Origin: Candidatus Pristimantibacillus lignocellulolyticus
GTDB lineage: Bacteria > Bacillota > Bacilli > Paenibacillales > Paenibacillaceae
DNA length: 64,000 bases
Direction of reading: 5' to 3'
Assembly: GCA_023639215.1 (NCBI GenBank)
Contig: CP097899.1
Coordinates: 1,432,501 to 1,496,500 of the forward strand
Positions 18,668 through 28,617 of this stretch are shown in pieces. Position numbers and translations under genes: made by a program. How positions within the stretch are numbered: the first letter of the stretch is position 1; every line of letters starts with the position of its first letter. The notes below the pieces were generated by a model. It was given only the letters and a program-made list of their open reading frames with translations, searched no databases and was not told the DNA's origin.

Positions 18668-20344
18668 TTACTTTAATTCATTAACTTCCTCAGTAATTTG
18701 ATCTCCACCTTGTTGCTTCCACTTTTCAACAAAAGTATCAAACTCTTCAATAGGTGCACTACCCATAATAATTTTTAATAATGTTTCATCTTCTAATTTT
18801 TTCAAATTAGACCATTTTGTTTGCATAGTTTTCGTTTGAGCTGTTGCTAAACTTTTCGTCCAATTAATTTTCGCATCTACAAACGTTGATCCACCATTTA
18901 GATGTGAGTATATATGGGAGAAGAAATCGGGGTCTGTCACTTGATCCCAATATTGAATATCATAGTTATCAAATGGTTCAGTTTTCACATTTTTCACATG
19001 AGAAGCAAGCTCATAAGTAAATCCATAGTTAAGTTTATCAACTTCTTCTAGTGGCATTTCACCAGTAAGAACCTTTTGTGTTGTTTTCACAGCATATTCT
19101 AGCTGATCTCCATGTCCCATAATTAGGAACAATGGAATTTCTTGTGATGTTAACTCTTTACCAACAGCTGTTTTGTAACTTTCTTGCTTTTCATTAACAT
19201 GAATATTCAACATTTTAATAATCGCATCAGGATGTTTGTAAGATTTCTTCACAACAATGTAATTACTACCTGTCGCTTGGTTAGAGTTGAATTCCCCGGC
19301 ATTATTCAATGGTGCTGCATACGGTCTCCAGTTGGCTTCAGGATCGTTTTTAATCGCATCCATCAGGTTATAAGCTGACCACCATGGACCGAAGAAAATA
19401 CCTGTCTGGCCACTTGTAATGACTTCTTGTGTACTTTTTCTTAATCCAATCTCTTTATCTAAAATACCACTAGCATACCAATCTCTTAATGTTAATATTG
19501 CCTCTTTTGTTTCTTGTGTTGTCGTACCATATTGCGCATTTCCCTCTGAATCCGTTACCCAAATACCTGGGTATGCATCTTTTGCGAAAAAGACAGAAGA
19601 GAAGTTAAGGAAGTGGTCACCTGATGATAGAAATGTAGAATATAACGATCCACCTTGTTGCGTACCTACAATTCCAATTGTGTTGTCGCCACCCATCTTA
19701 TTTTCAACAAATGCTTTTGCGATATTTTCCAAATCTTCTAGAGATTTCGGTTCTGGAAGACCTAGTTTATCTAACCAATCTTTGCGAATCCAAGTTAATG
19801 GAGCTGAAGGTAATGTTGTCTCAGGCAATGCATACAGTTTACCGTCAAATGTTACGCCTTCTAGTAGACCAGGATTTGATTCATAAATTTGTTTCAAACG
19901 TTCCGTACCATGTTGTTCGTATACAGCAGTCAAATCTGCTAGTTGATCGGCTTTTACCATTTGTCTCAATTGCGTTTCATCGACTAACATTGTGTCTGGC
20001 AGATCATTACTACCGATTGCCAAGCTAACTTTTTGTCCATAATCTGAACTGGATGCTTCCCACTCATGCTTTACTTCAATGTTATATGCATCTTTTAACC
20101 AACGGGTATACAAGTTGTCTTCAGCAGTATCGCTACCCTCGTATTTATAAGTTGGATCAATCGCTCTACCTAAGGAAACTACAACTGACTCCTCATACTT
20201 AGCAAATGGATCAACTGGTGTGCCTACTGCAGCGTTGTCCGTTGGTTGAGTGTTTGAATTATTTGGTGCACTATTGCTTGAACATGCTGTAACACTCAAT
20301 GCCGCAATTAAGCTAATTGCCAAAACCTTAAAACTTTTCTTCAC
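18668..20344 (-). CDS. Extracellular solute-binding lipoprotein of the alpha-glucan ABC importer
   Basis: A 558-residue family 1 solute-binding protein. Signal peptide with basic MKKSFK, hydrophobic core and lipobox SVTAC (Cys21), then an Asn/Ser/Thr linker. The mature part contains the family pattern WIRKDWLDKLGLPEPKSLEDL near residues 180-200. It is the first gene of a unit with two permeases and GH31, so its ligand is probably a malto-oligosaccharide or related alpha-glucoside. The ATG follows GGGGGAAG. A TATAAT at 20391-20396 (minus) may be its -10. A terminator separates it from the upstream sensor genes. Confidence 0.92.
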   Translation of the reverse strand: MKKSFKVLAISLIAALSVTACSSNSAPNNSNTQPTDNAAVGTPVDPFAKYEESVVVSLGRAIDPTYKYEGSDTAEDNLYTRWLKDAYNIEVKHEWEASSSDYGQKVSLAIGSNDLPDTMLVDETQLRQMVKADQLADLTAVYEQHGTERLKQIYESNPGLLEGVTFDGKLYALPETTLPSAPLTWIRKDWLDKLGLPEPKSLEDLENIAKAFVENKMGGDNTIGIVGTQQGGSLYSTFLSSGDHFLNFSSVFFAKDAYPGIWVTDSEGNAQYGTTTQETKEAILTLRDWYASGILDKEIGLRKSTQEVITSGQTGIFFGPWWSAYNLMDAIKNDPEANWRPYAAPLNNAGEFNSNQATGSNYIVVKKSYKHPDAIIKMLNIHVNEKQESYKTAVGKELTSQEIPLFLIMGHGDQLEYAVKTTQKVLTGEMPLEEVDKLNYGFTYELASHVKNVKTEPFDNYDIQYWDQVTDPDFFSHIYSHLNGGSTFVDAKINWTKSLATAQTKTMQTKWSNLKKLEDETLLKIIMGSAPIEEFDTFVEKWKQQGGDQITEEVNELK

Positions 20345-20467
20345 TGTACTTCCCCCTTTTATGTTAAAACCAATTTCTTATTACACACTTATTATAATTT
20401 CAGTAACGTATTTAGCGTGTTAGAGGAAAACATCGAATCAGGGAGATAATTTCATCAAAAAAATAAA

Positions 20468-20503
20468 CATGTCTGAAAATTATCTACCTTGTTTTCAGAC
20501 ATG
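20468..20503 (-). terminator. Terminator of the sensor kinase/regulator pair
   Basis: Perfect 12-bp arms CATGTCTGAAAA (20468-20479) and TTTTCAGACATG (20492-20503). On the minus strand TTTATTTTTTT follows, 17 bp after the regulator stop. Confidence 0.88.
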
Positions 20504-20519
20504 TTCATACCTCATCTAT

Positions 20520-21884
20520 TTATTTTAACTTTTCTTGAGTAATGACTAGTCTATATTCGCTCGGTAACATCCCAATATGTTCTTTGAATAGACGACTAAA
20601 ATACTTTTCATCGTTATATCCCACTTCTTCTGCAATCCATTGAATTGTTTTCGTTGTATTTAATAAATAGCTTTTTGCTCTCTCCATACGAATATCCCTT
20701 AAATAATCCGTGTAGGTTTGTCCAACAATTTGCTTAAAACATTGACTAAAGTAGCTTAAACTCATACTAACGCTTTTTGCCATTTCTCCTGCAGTCAAAG
20801 GCTTATTAAATGTATGCTGTGCCATAGTTTTCGCCTTAGCAATACTGCTTTGAATTTCAATAGAAAACTGTGGTTTTACATTTGATTCATGAATTCTTGT
20901 TCTCGTTTGAGTTAACCATGCAACAAATTCATAATAATGTGAGAATGAATCTTTCATAATAATTGAACTTTCTAACAATGTTCCGTAAAGTCGATTCCAC
21001 TCATCAGTTAGCGAAAAAAATAACCGTGTTAATCGGATCGAAGGTAATCGAAGTCGTTTTATTTCCCCAATCATCTCTTCAAATAAATAATTATCATAAA
21101 TCCAATCGGATAATAACCATTTTTGTTTCATCTCTTGCAAATCATACTCATCATTAGAAGAGCTTGTACGAATAGTATGCTCACTAACATATTGTAGTGT
21201 TTCGCTTGGGTCATAATCATAAAACAACCCATTTCTACGATAACTACGAATAAGTTTCAAAACGGCTTTTCGATCTAACTCTTTTAAATCTCGAATACAG
21301 AAATAAGCATAATGAGATCCTGACATACTTATTTGCTCCGGCTGATATGTCCAATACCATACGTCTGTTTCTACCTCGATCGCCCCTTGTAATGAAGGCG
21401 TTTCATCATTACACTCTCCGTTATGCTGAGTTAATGGATAAGCTACGAAGACTTGATCAACTACGCTATATTCCATCTGAGTTTGATTCTGATTCTTCAA
21501 TTTCTTTGTATCAATTAATGATACAATTCTTCCTAAAAGATCCTCAAACTGCTCTTTTTCTAATTCCGTTTTTGCAATATAATCAATTGCTCCTAGACGA
21601 AGCGCTTCTTGTATATAATCAAAATCTTGATGTAACGTTAATACAACCATTTGAATATGAGGATACTTTTTGTTTACTTCTCTCATCAGCTCAACACCGG
21701 ACATGACAGGCATAGATAAATCCGTAAAAAGTAAATCTACTTTGTTTTTTTCGAGAAATTTAAGCGCATTTTCTCCATTGTTAGCCTCACCAACAACGTT
21801 CATTCCAAACTGCTTCCACGGAATGAAGGTGACTAATCCTTTTCTCACAATTTTTTCATCATCTACAATTAATACATTCAACAT
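20520..21884 (-). CDS. YesN-type response regulator with AraC DNA-binding domain
   Basis: A 454-residue regulator. The receiver domain (1-120) has VDDEK at 8-12 and phospho-acceptor Asp55 in FTDLSMP. A variable middle follows, then paired AraC helix-turn-helix motifs in the last 100 residues (SLSYFSQCFKQIVG, VGYNDEKYFSRLFKEHIG). Its ATG overlaps the kinase stop codon by one base (TAATG), indicating translational coupling. It should activate the downstream binding-protein/permease/GH31 unit in response to an extracellular sugar sensed by the kinase. Confidence 0.94.
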   Translation of the reverse strand: MLNVLIVDDEKIVRKGLVTFIPWKQFGMNVVGEANNGENALKFLEKNKVDLLFTDLSMPVMSGVELMREVNKKYPHIQMVVLTLHQDFDYIQEALRLGAIDYIAKTELEKEQFEDLLGRIVSLIDTKKLKNQNQTQMEYSVVDQVFVAYPLTQHNGECNDETPSLQGAIEVETDVWYWTYQPEQISMSGSHYAYFCIRDLKELDRKAVLKLIRSYRRNGLFYDYDPSETLQYVSEHTIRTSSSNDEYDLQEMKQKWLLSDWIYDNYLFEEMIGEIKRLRLPSIRLTRLFFSLTDEWNRLYGTLLESSIIMKDSFSHYYEFVAWLTQTRTRIHESNVKPQFSIEIQSSIAKAKTMAQHTFNKPLTAGEMAKSVSMSLSYFSQCFKQIVGQTYTDYLRDIRMERAKSYLLNTTKTIQWIAEEVGYNDEKYFSRLFKEHIGMLPSEYRLVITQEKLK

Positions 21885-23620
21885 TATAATTTATCACCTC
21901 GATAAACTGGCAAGCACATTGTCACAATTGTTCCCTTGCCGATTTCACTTTTAATATTAAATGTAGCCTGATCCCCATAGTTAGATTCAAGTATCCGAAT
22001 AACGTATTTCATACCAATACCCATACCGACTTTTTGACTATCCAAAGAATCGTCATTTAGTAATTGATCGACTTTCTCTTCAGACATACCTGATCCATTA
22101 TCTTGAATTGTTATATCTAACTTATCACCTAATCGAATGTCTACATGAATATATCCCTCATCACTAACCCCATGATATAATGCGTTTTCAACTAAAGGTT
22201 GCAAAATAAATCGAGGAATAGCTAGTAACATGGCGTCATCATCAACATCTATATCAACGTCAAACTGAAAATCATATCGTATTCTTTGAAGTTGTAAATA
22301 TTCTTTTAATGCTTCAATTTCCCCACCAATAGTTGTTGCATCTCCCATTTTCCCAAGATTATATTGTAATAATCTATTCAAAGACAACACCAACTTATCA
22401 ATGTCCTTCTGACCATTCATCATCGCCAGCCAATGAACAGTATCTAATGTATTCATCAGAAAATGAGGATTAATCTGATACAATAACTTTTCAACTTCAA
22501 GATCTGCTCTTCGTTTCTCTTTCTGTTCTATTTGCCCGTATAATTCCCATATCTTTTTTTTCATTTCCCTTGTTTTGAATAGTAAATAATCAAACTCTGG
22601 TATATTAATAAGATCTGTATTGTTTTTAACATTTGAATTAATTAATGTTTTTATTTCTGAATTAAACTTTTCAAGAGGTTTGTATACCATTCGAGATAGA
22701 AAAGTTCCGATGATAATGACTGCGGTACCAAAAATCAAGAAAAATATAGATATTTGAATATACCATTGATTTTTTTCTTGGTTCATTTCACCTTTGGGAA
22801 AGATAGATACAATACTCCATCCTTGATTACTTACTTCCTTATGCCATATATATTGTTCATATATACCTGATGTTACTTCGCCATCTGAAAAAGGAAAAAC
22901 ACTATTCACAGGGAATAGAGCTTCATTCTGACTGTATGTAATTTCTCCATTATTATTTAGAATAAGTATTTGGCGTGACTTCTTAATATCGTCTTCTGGT
23001 TCAAATATTGATTTCGTCGTGTTAAATCCCGTTTCTATATAAACGTATATATTATCGTGTGTGACATTCACTTTTCTCATCGTACTAAAAACAAGATTTT
23101 TATTGGAGCGGTTATTGCTAATATGAGGTCCATAATAAGTTATTTCAGGATAGGACTCCATCATTGGTAGTTTACTAATACTAAAATTGTCTCTTACCGG
23201 AAAATTCTCAAAGTCATACTCCTGTTTGTCGTTATAATAATAAAACGTTAATCCTACATTAGGATTTGAAAAAGTAATGACATTGAGATCACCCTTAAGG
23301 TCATTACGATAACGAGATTTAATAAATGGATCTTTTTCATAATAAAGTTGTTCTAATAATTTATTATTTCCGATACCGAAAGCAAGCTGCTGCGACACAT
23401 GATTCAGGTTGTTCAATGTATTTTCTAAGCCTAGTATTTCTTGCTTAAGATTACTTTGAATTGAACTTTCAACTTTATTCGTTAATATGGAATTTATAGT
23501 ATATAGCGAGATCCAACCTAAACAAATAAATGGAATTAACACGCTAAAAATAAATATTGCGATAATTCTTTTCTTAAATGTTATTTTTCTATATTTATTA
23601 ATAAGAAACTGAAAATTCAT
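21884..23620 (-). CDS. YesM-type sensor histidine kinase
   Basis: A 578-residue membrane kinase: one membrane helix at about 19-40, a large extracellular sensor domain, a second helix near 285-310 followed by a HAMP-like linker, then the His_kinase domain with the phospho-accepting His in QINPHFLMNTLD, and an ATPase domain with an N-box (VENALYHG) and G-boxes (DNGSGMS, GMGIGM). The usual INPHFLYN reads INPHFLMN. RBS AAGGAGG precedes the ATG. It is translationally coupled to the YesN-type regulator and probably senses an oligosaccharide or a ligand-loaded binding protein. Confidence 0.94.
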   Translation of the reverse strand: MNFQFLINKYRKITFKKRIIAIFIFSVLIPFICLGWISLYTINSILTNKVESSIQSNLKQEILGLENTLNNLNHVSQQLAFGIGNNKLLEQLYYEKDPFIKSRYRNDLKGDLNVITFSNPNVGLTFYYYNDKQEYDFENFPVRDNFSISKLPMMESYPEITYYGPHISNNRSNKNLVFSTMRKVNVTHDNIYVYIETGFNTTKSIFEPEDDIKKSRQILILNNNGEITYSQNEALFPVNSVFPFSDGEVTSGIYEQYIWHKEVSNQGWSIVSIFPKGEMNQEKNQWYIQISIFFLIFGTAVIIIGTFLSRMVYKPLEKFNSEIKTLINSNVKNNTDLINIPEFDYLLFKTREMKKKIWELYGQIEQKEKRRADLEVEKLLYQINPHFLMNTLDTVHWLAMMNGQKDIDKLVLSLNRLLQYNLGKMGDATTIGGEIEALKEYLQLQRIRYDFQFDVDIDVDDDAMLLAIPRFILQPLVENALYHGVSDEGYIHVDIRLGDKLDITIQDNGSGMSEEKVDQLLNDDSLDSQKVGMGIGMKYVIRILESNYGDQATFNIKSEIGKGTIVTMCLPVYRGDKL

Positions 23621-23948
23621 TGATTCTCCCTCCTTTTTATATGGATTTTATCATATTCATTATAATAGTAGAAAAGTAATAACCCTATGAAATAATTGAC
23701 ACGAGATTATTACTTAACCAAATCCACGGTATAAATTAGGAAGCGATAATTGATCTTAAAAATATATGTCTACAATCCCTTTTAATATATCATTTCTAAA
23801 AATTATATAGGTTAGAGCATGTTATTGAAGAAGGTTGAATATTACACGAAATATAATTACCTTATAAAATTTACCTACCTAAATTTTATATAATTATCTA
23901 ACTCATCTATATATCATTTTTGTATATTGCTCTTTTTCGTTTACAAAA
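23621..23948. other. AT-rich intergenic region between amylase terminator and sensor operon
   Basis: 328 bp without a credible gene. A TATAAT on the minus strand (23659-23664) 39 bp before the kinase ATG may be a -10, with no clear -35. The rest is AT-rich with no recognised motif. Confidence 0.4.
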
Positions 23949-23984
23949 GAGCCCATTAACCCACCTATGTGGATTAACAGGCTC
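23949..23984 (-). terminator. Terminator of the SLH amylase gene
   Basis: 16-bp arms with two G-U pairs (23949-23964 and 23969-23984, outer GAGCC...GGCTC) and TTTT following on the minus strand. A near copy exists at 29009-29048. Confidence 0.85.
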
Positions 23985-24006
23985 TTAATCGTCGTTCTAT
24001 TCCATC

Positions 24007-27000
24007 TTATAGCTTATTCAATAAGTTTAAGATAGCTTGCGCGGTTTCGGCGCGATTGGCGTGGGAAGCAGGATCAAAGATTCCGTTTCCTTTGCCTTGC
24101 AGTAGTCCTACAGTAATCGCTTTATTCACTCCTTCTACTGCCCATAAAGAAATGCTTGAGCCATCCTTGAGATTTGCGGTTTCTTGACCAGCCGCTACAA
24201 TTCCGTTCTTGTTGTACTCATAGGCGCGAACGAGTAGTACCGCCATTTGTTCACGGGTGATCTTCGCGTTTGGATCGAATGTGGTATCCGATACGCCTGT
24301 GACAAGTCCTGCTTCATAAGCGATTGCCACTTCATTGGCATACCATTGACCCGCTTGAACATCTTCGAATGGAACCAGACTTGCAGCTTGCGTCAAGCCT
24401 AGCGCTCTCACCAGCAAAGATGTGAATTCAGCGCGAGTTGTATGTCCATTTGGTGTGAAGTGCGTATCGCTTGTGCCCTTAATGATATGCTTCGCTGCTA
24501 ACACTTCCAGTGTCCGAGCAACCCAGTGGTTTGAAGGAACATCAGTGAATGACTTCGAGTATTCTAGCACCGCATAGTTGCTTAAATGCTCAAGAGTAAC
24601 GGTCACCGTATTCTTGGTAGCGTCTACGCTGCCACCTACGTATTCCCACTCTTTACTTCCTGCATTGTAATAATAAATACCTAGCAGGTCTTCATCAGCC
24701 CCGTTGTTATAAGGCAAGGAGATTTCAACTCCTCCGCCTACATTGCTAATGTCAGTTACTTGATTGTTATGTTTCAACTTAATCGTAATATCGTAAATCA
24801 CGCCTGCAACTTCTACATGCGCTTGACCACCTTTAGCTGGAGTATTTGCGATATCTCCAGCAGTCACTGGAGCAATGGTTACTTCAAGACTTGCCCCTGA
24901 CGGATTGCCTGCCGCAGTTAGCCATTGCTTCAGCGCATCCGCTTGAACAGTCAGAACTACATCTGTTGCTTTTATTTGCAGGGATAGTCCGGCAATATCC
25001 TGTACAAGAATCGACTTCGACGTGATACCTCTGCCAAGCTCCACAATCGCTTTATTTCCATCCTTAATGACATCTGTTGGCGCTGGTGTCGGTTCTGGAT
25101 AGCTAGGACTAGGTATAACTCCGTTTTCCAACGACCTGACGATTACCGTAAAGCTTTTCGTATCCGTCACTTGACCTTTCGTCAATGTTGCTGTCAAGGT
25201 AATGATAGCGTCTGCCGAACCTGCTAATGGACGAACTACGACACCACTTGTACTAAGGATCTCCGCATTATCACTTGACCATGAAACAGTGACATCTTCT
25301 ATTCCTGCTGTTGGCAGTGTTACGTTTTGTGTGACATTATCTGCATTGTTGCCTGCAACGTAACCTACTTCGAGAGCTTCTAACGCTGCTGCTACACTGG
25401 AAATGTCGGGATTACCTGCAGTAGGAATCCAGTGAGCATAGAAGGTGCTACCTGACGCAGTCGACCACTCGCCCTTAAACTCTCTGACGCCATTACTGTT
25501 GTAATATTGTTGGCCCTCTCCGTCAGTATCTGCGTAGTAACCTCTGAAAGAATATCCAGATTTCTCAGGACGGGTAATTCCCAGTGGGAGTTTGCCGCCA
25601 TACATAACCGTTACGATTGCCGTACCGCCTAACCCACTCTGAGGATCCAGCGTAATACTATAGGTATTTGCCGTAAAGCGGGCATAGAGAATCAAATCGC
25701 CGACAGAGTTAACTGCAACACTATTGAGCTTTGAGCTCGGTAAGAATTGCGGGTCGGTAAACCAGCCATTAAAGGTATAACCGTCCTTTGGACTCGGTGT
25801 GCTAAGGCTAAACGTCTCCGTTTCAACGTTATAGTTGTCGGGAACGCTACCAGGCATATTCGCGATTGCTCCACCGTCCATATAGATGATGTTGTAAGAT
25901 ACAATCTCCCACTTAGCGAAAAGTTTTGTCGGTGCCTTTACGGTGTCAGAGTCAAAGTTCCACTCATTTTCATAGTCCGAATCGTGAAACCATCCAGCAA
26001 AAGCATAACCATTTCTGACTGACTGTTCTGGTGCAGTGATACTAGTATCGCCCACCACGTTCGGGATCGACATGACCGAACTGCCGCCCTGAGCATCGAA
26101 CTCGACTAAAAACTTATCATCTTCAAGCTCAATCCACCCAGCGTAGAGAGTCAACGCATAAATATGATCTCCGCCAAGATTGCTGACTACTGGAGTATCG
26201 AAATTATATTCATTCTCAAAATTCGAATCTGTGTACCATTTTCCGTCGAAGAGATAACCACTGCGAGTCGGATCAGTTGCAGGCCGAGTTGCTTTTTCTC
26301 CTTCTCGGACATATTGATTGTTGACCGAGCTACCGCCCGACGTGTTGAAAATCACGCCGTTGCGTCCCGGCGGGAATACATTGCTGGCTGCGAAGCCGAT
26401 ATTATTGCCTGCGGCAAAAGCCGTATCCCAGTTAGCGCCAGTGTTAATACCAAAGTTCGAGGCTCCGGTGCCATAAAAATATAATTGCTCATTATTGAGC
26501 ATTGAAGCGCTAATCGCTGGTTGTCCAGTTTGTTGTCCATTCTGGTTGTTAAATATAATACCGCCTACGGCAGCTCGAGGCATTACAATCTTGTACCAAT
26601 GGGTATCGACACCATTGTATTTCATTCTCGTCATCGTCCCACCAGGCCATCCACCAAATAGCTCTGGGTTAAACGTGTAAACCCTTATTCCAAGACTGTT
26701 ATTACTCCATGCTTGGAAATCCGTATTATGGTTAATGGATAAATACACGTTGACGTGTGTTGGCTCTTCGATCGGCGGGGCAACCACTTCTTCAGACTCG
26801 ATCCAATTGTAAGTAAATTCTCTTGTGATCCATTGCCCCCCGACTACCTGACCTACCAACGTAACAGTGATGGGACCGTTGTAGTTAGCGTCCACGATGA
26901 TGATCTCGTCATCCTCAAATTCCACAGCGTCTCCGTTATTAATCGCGTACATCGCATTAGTCACATTGACGGCCGACATTCTGAGCTGTAGCTGATTGCT

Positions 27001-28617
27001 AGTAAAGTGGTTCCCTGCGATCACATCATCATTGCTCGGCAAAGCGGCAAGAATGGTGGGGTTGGCGTTGTCCCTCTCCATTAGAACCACAAGGCCAGGG
27101 TTTGTGTTAGTGTCGATGTTGTTTATGTTTGCAGAATTACCAGGTATGATCCCACTGATCCTGCCATTTGATACTGTAAAGACATTGGTCTGATCTAGTG
27201 CGTTAACATAATATCCATCCTTTAAGAAGTTGACTGGCACACTGCCCAGAACACGGTCGGTTGTGCTGGTATTGAGTAGCACTGCTCCGCCGCCGTCCGC
27301 GATTGTGCCGCGCTCAATCATGACTGCGTTGTTACCGAGACTTACCAAATTCTCGTCTCGTCCGGCCATTGCGTTATGGAACTTATTGATAGTCACGACT
27401 TCAGGATGGCTCCACTGAGGCCGGTTATTGTCCACGTTGTCTGCGGTCCTTACGCTAATTATCTGGTTCCCGGAGGCATTGATATTACGGGCAAAGAAAA
27501 GAGGTGAAGCGTCCTTGCGAGCGGCAATCATAGCCCAGCCCTGTCTGATCTGCTTCGGGCTGAAGCCCAAAGATTCCCCTTCATTGTTGTAGGTGTCATG
27601 CGATTCTACCCAAGGTACCAATTGCTCAGCCTTCAACCCTTCGGCGGCGTAATCAGTCCATTTATCGAGACGACCAATGTCCCCTACCTCAAGGACGCCA
27701 CGCACATGATGCCCGTACATGGAAGCGGTCAGGTCAATATATTTGGCGTAACCAGCTACCCTGTCGTTGTTAGGGTCTCCCCCTTGCAGCACCTCGCCGT
27801 ACTGGAAGTTCTCCTTGCCCTTCTCCTCAAAGTACGCTTTAGCAGCGCCCGTCACATTTTTTACATAATCACTTTTGAACTCCCCGTTGGGATATCTATT
27901 ATTCGTTAAGCCAGCAGAAATACTTGCTGGGGAAGGCACGTCGTCGTCTAGCTCGATATGCTTGATGGCATCATAACGGAAGCCACTCGCCCCAGCGTCG
28001 ATCATGTCCTTTAAGTAAGCGATAATAGATTCTTGAACAAACGAACTGTGCGTGTCCAGATCCCTCAGCCCAGAGATCATTTCTGGCTGAGTCAGAAGAA
28101 AACGGTCATTATAACCTACGTTGCCGCTCACATCATGGAAGTGTGTATTATCATTCCACGGGGCATGCGAATTACTTGTGCTGCCCATGTGGTTAGGCAC
28201 AACGTCTACAATAACCTTAATGCCTAGTTTTTCTGCGGCGGAGGTCAGACTGACAAAGGCATCTCTATCGCCGTATCTATTGTCCTCGCCTCCAGCGACC
28301 ATATTTCTGGGTTGGTAGGCAGCATACCATTGAGCTCCAGAACCAACGCCCATAATAGGCGAAGTCTGTATCGCCGTGTACCCAGCGTCAGCGATGGCTT
28401 GTAGGTTCTGCTCTATCACATTTAAATTCCAGTCGAAAGCATGCAGAATAACCCCATCACGGATACGTTCTGGGGTGGAGGACTCCGCCGTTACTGAAGC
28501 ATTCGATAAAGATTCTGCCTGAACCGTCGGGGCGGTAAAGACGACCGAAGATATCAGCACCAGAGTGAGAAGCAGACTTAGGAAACGTTTCCGGTTTAGT
28601 TGATTTGTTTGTTTCAT
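24007..28617 (-). CDS. Secreted, S-layer-anchored GH13 alpha-amylase with InlB-type repeats
   Basis: A 1536-residue modular protein. Signal peptide 1-34 (cleavage after VQA). GH13 catalytic domain about 50-515, close to Bacillus AmyE: DVVPNH 138-143, nucleophile Asp216 in GFRYDAIKH, acid/base Glu275 in QYGEVLQ, Asp341 in WVESHD. A starch-binding-like module (CBM26-type, GGWPGGTM) lies about 618-720. Four InlB B-type repeats follow (about 754-828, 836-903, 907-981, 985-1063), then an Ig-like domain (about 1070-1150), a Pro-rich linker, an unassigned beta-rich region, and three SLH domains (1357-1536). It should degrade starch while bound to the cell wall. The ATG at 28617 is chosen for the signal peptide; a longer frame to 28887 has no ribosome site. 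By eye it is richer in G+C than its neighbours, hinting at transfer or module shuffling. Confidence 0.94.
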   Translation of the reverse strand: MKQTNQLNRKRFLSLLLTLVLISSVVFTAPTVQAESLSNASVTAESSTPERIRDGVILHAFDWNLNVIEQNLQAIADAGYTAIQTSPIMGVGSGAQWYAAYQPRNMVAGGEDNRYGDRDAFVSLTSAAEKLGIKVIVDVVPNHMGSTSNSHAPWNDNTHFHDVSGNVGYNDRFLLTQPEMISGLRDLDTHSSFVQESIIAYLKDMIDAGASGFRYDAIKHIELDDDVPSPASISAGLTNNRYPNGEFKSDYVKNVTGAAKAYFEEKGKENFQYGEVLQGGDPNNDRVAGYAKYIDLTASMYGHHVRGVLEVGDIGRLDKWTDYAAEGLKAEQLVPWVESHDTYNNEGESLGFSPKQIRQGWAMIAARKDASPLFFARNINASGNQIISVRTADNVDNNRPQWSHPEVVTINKFHNAMAGRDENLVSLGNNAVMIERGTIADGGGAVLLNTSTTDRVLGSVPVNFLKDGYYVNALDQTNVFTVSNGRISGIIPGNSANINNIDTNTNPGLVVLMERDNANPTILAALPSNDDVIAGNHFTSNQLQLRMSAVNVTNAMYAINNGDAVEFEDDEIIIVDANYNGPITVTLVGQVVGGQWITREFTYNWIESEEVVAPPIEEPTHVNVYLSINHNTDFQAWSNNSLGIRVYTFNPELFGGWPGGTMTRMKYNGVDTHWYKIVMPRAAVGGIIFNNQNGQQTGQPAISASMLNNEQLYFYGTGASNFGINTGANWDTAFAAGNNIGFAASNVFPPGRNGVIFNTSGGSSVNNQYVREGEKATRPATDPTRSGYLFDGKWYTDSNFENEYNFDTPVVSNLGGDHIYALTLYAGWIELEDDKFLVEFDAQGGSSVMSIPNVVGDTSITAPEQSVRNGYAFAGWFHDSDYENEWNFDSDTVKAPTKLFAKWEIVSYNIIYMDGGAIANMPGSVPDNYNVETETFSLSTPSPKDGYTFNGWFTDPQFLPSSKLNSVAVNSVGDLILYARFTANTYSITLDPQSGLGGTAIVTVMYGGKLPLGITRPEKSGYSFRGYYADTDGEGQQYYNSNGVREFKGEWSTASGSTFYAHWIPTAGNPDISSVAAALEALEVGYVAGNNADNVTQNVTLPTAGIEDVTVSWSSDNAEILSTSGVVVRPLAGSADAIITLTATLTKGQVTDTKSFTVIVRSLENGVIPSPSYPEPTPAPTDVIKDGNKAIVELGRGITSKSILVQDIAGLSLQIKATDVVLTVQADALKQWLTAAGNPSGASLEVTIAPVTAGDIANTPAKGGQAHVEVAGVIYDITIKLKHNNQVTDISNVGGGVEISLPYNNGADEDLLGIYYYNAGSKEWEYVGGSVDATKNTVTVTLEHLSNYAVLEYSKSFTDVPSNHWVARTLEVLAAKHIIKGTSDTHFTPNGHTTRAEFTSLLVRALGLTQAASLVPFEDVQAGQWYANEVAIAYEAGLVTGVSDTTFDPNAKITREQMAVLLVRAYEYNKNGIVAAGQETANLKDGSSISLWAVEGVNKAITVGLLQGKGNGIFDPASHANRAETAQAILNLLNKL
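28581..28592. promoter_or_regulatory. cre-like palindrome inside the amylase start region
   Basis: GGAAACGTTTCC is a perfect 12-bp palindrome with the central CG of CcpA sites, 25-36 bp inside the coding region. Amylase genes are classic CcpA targets, but the stretch also simply encodes part of the signal peptide. Confidence 0.35.

Noticed and set aside
25392..28318. Several open frames opposite or within the amylase gene
   Set aside because: They lack ribosome sites and domains and are explained by the higher G+C content of the amylase coding sequence.
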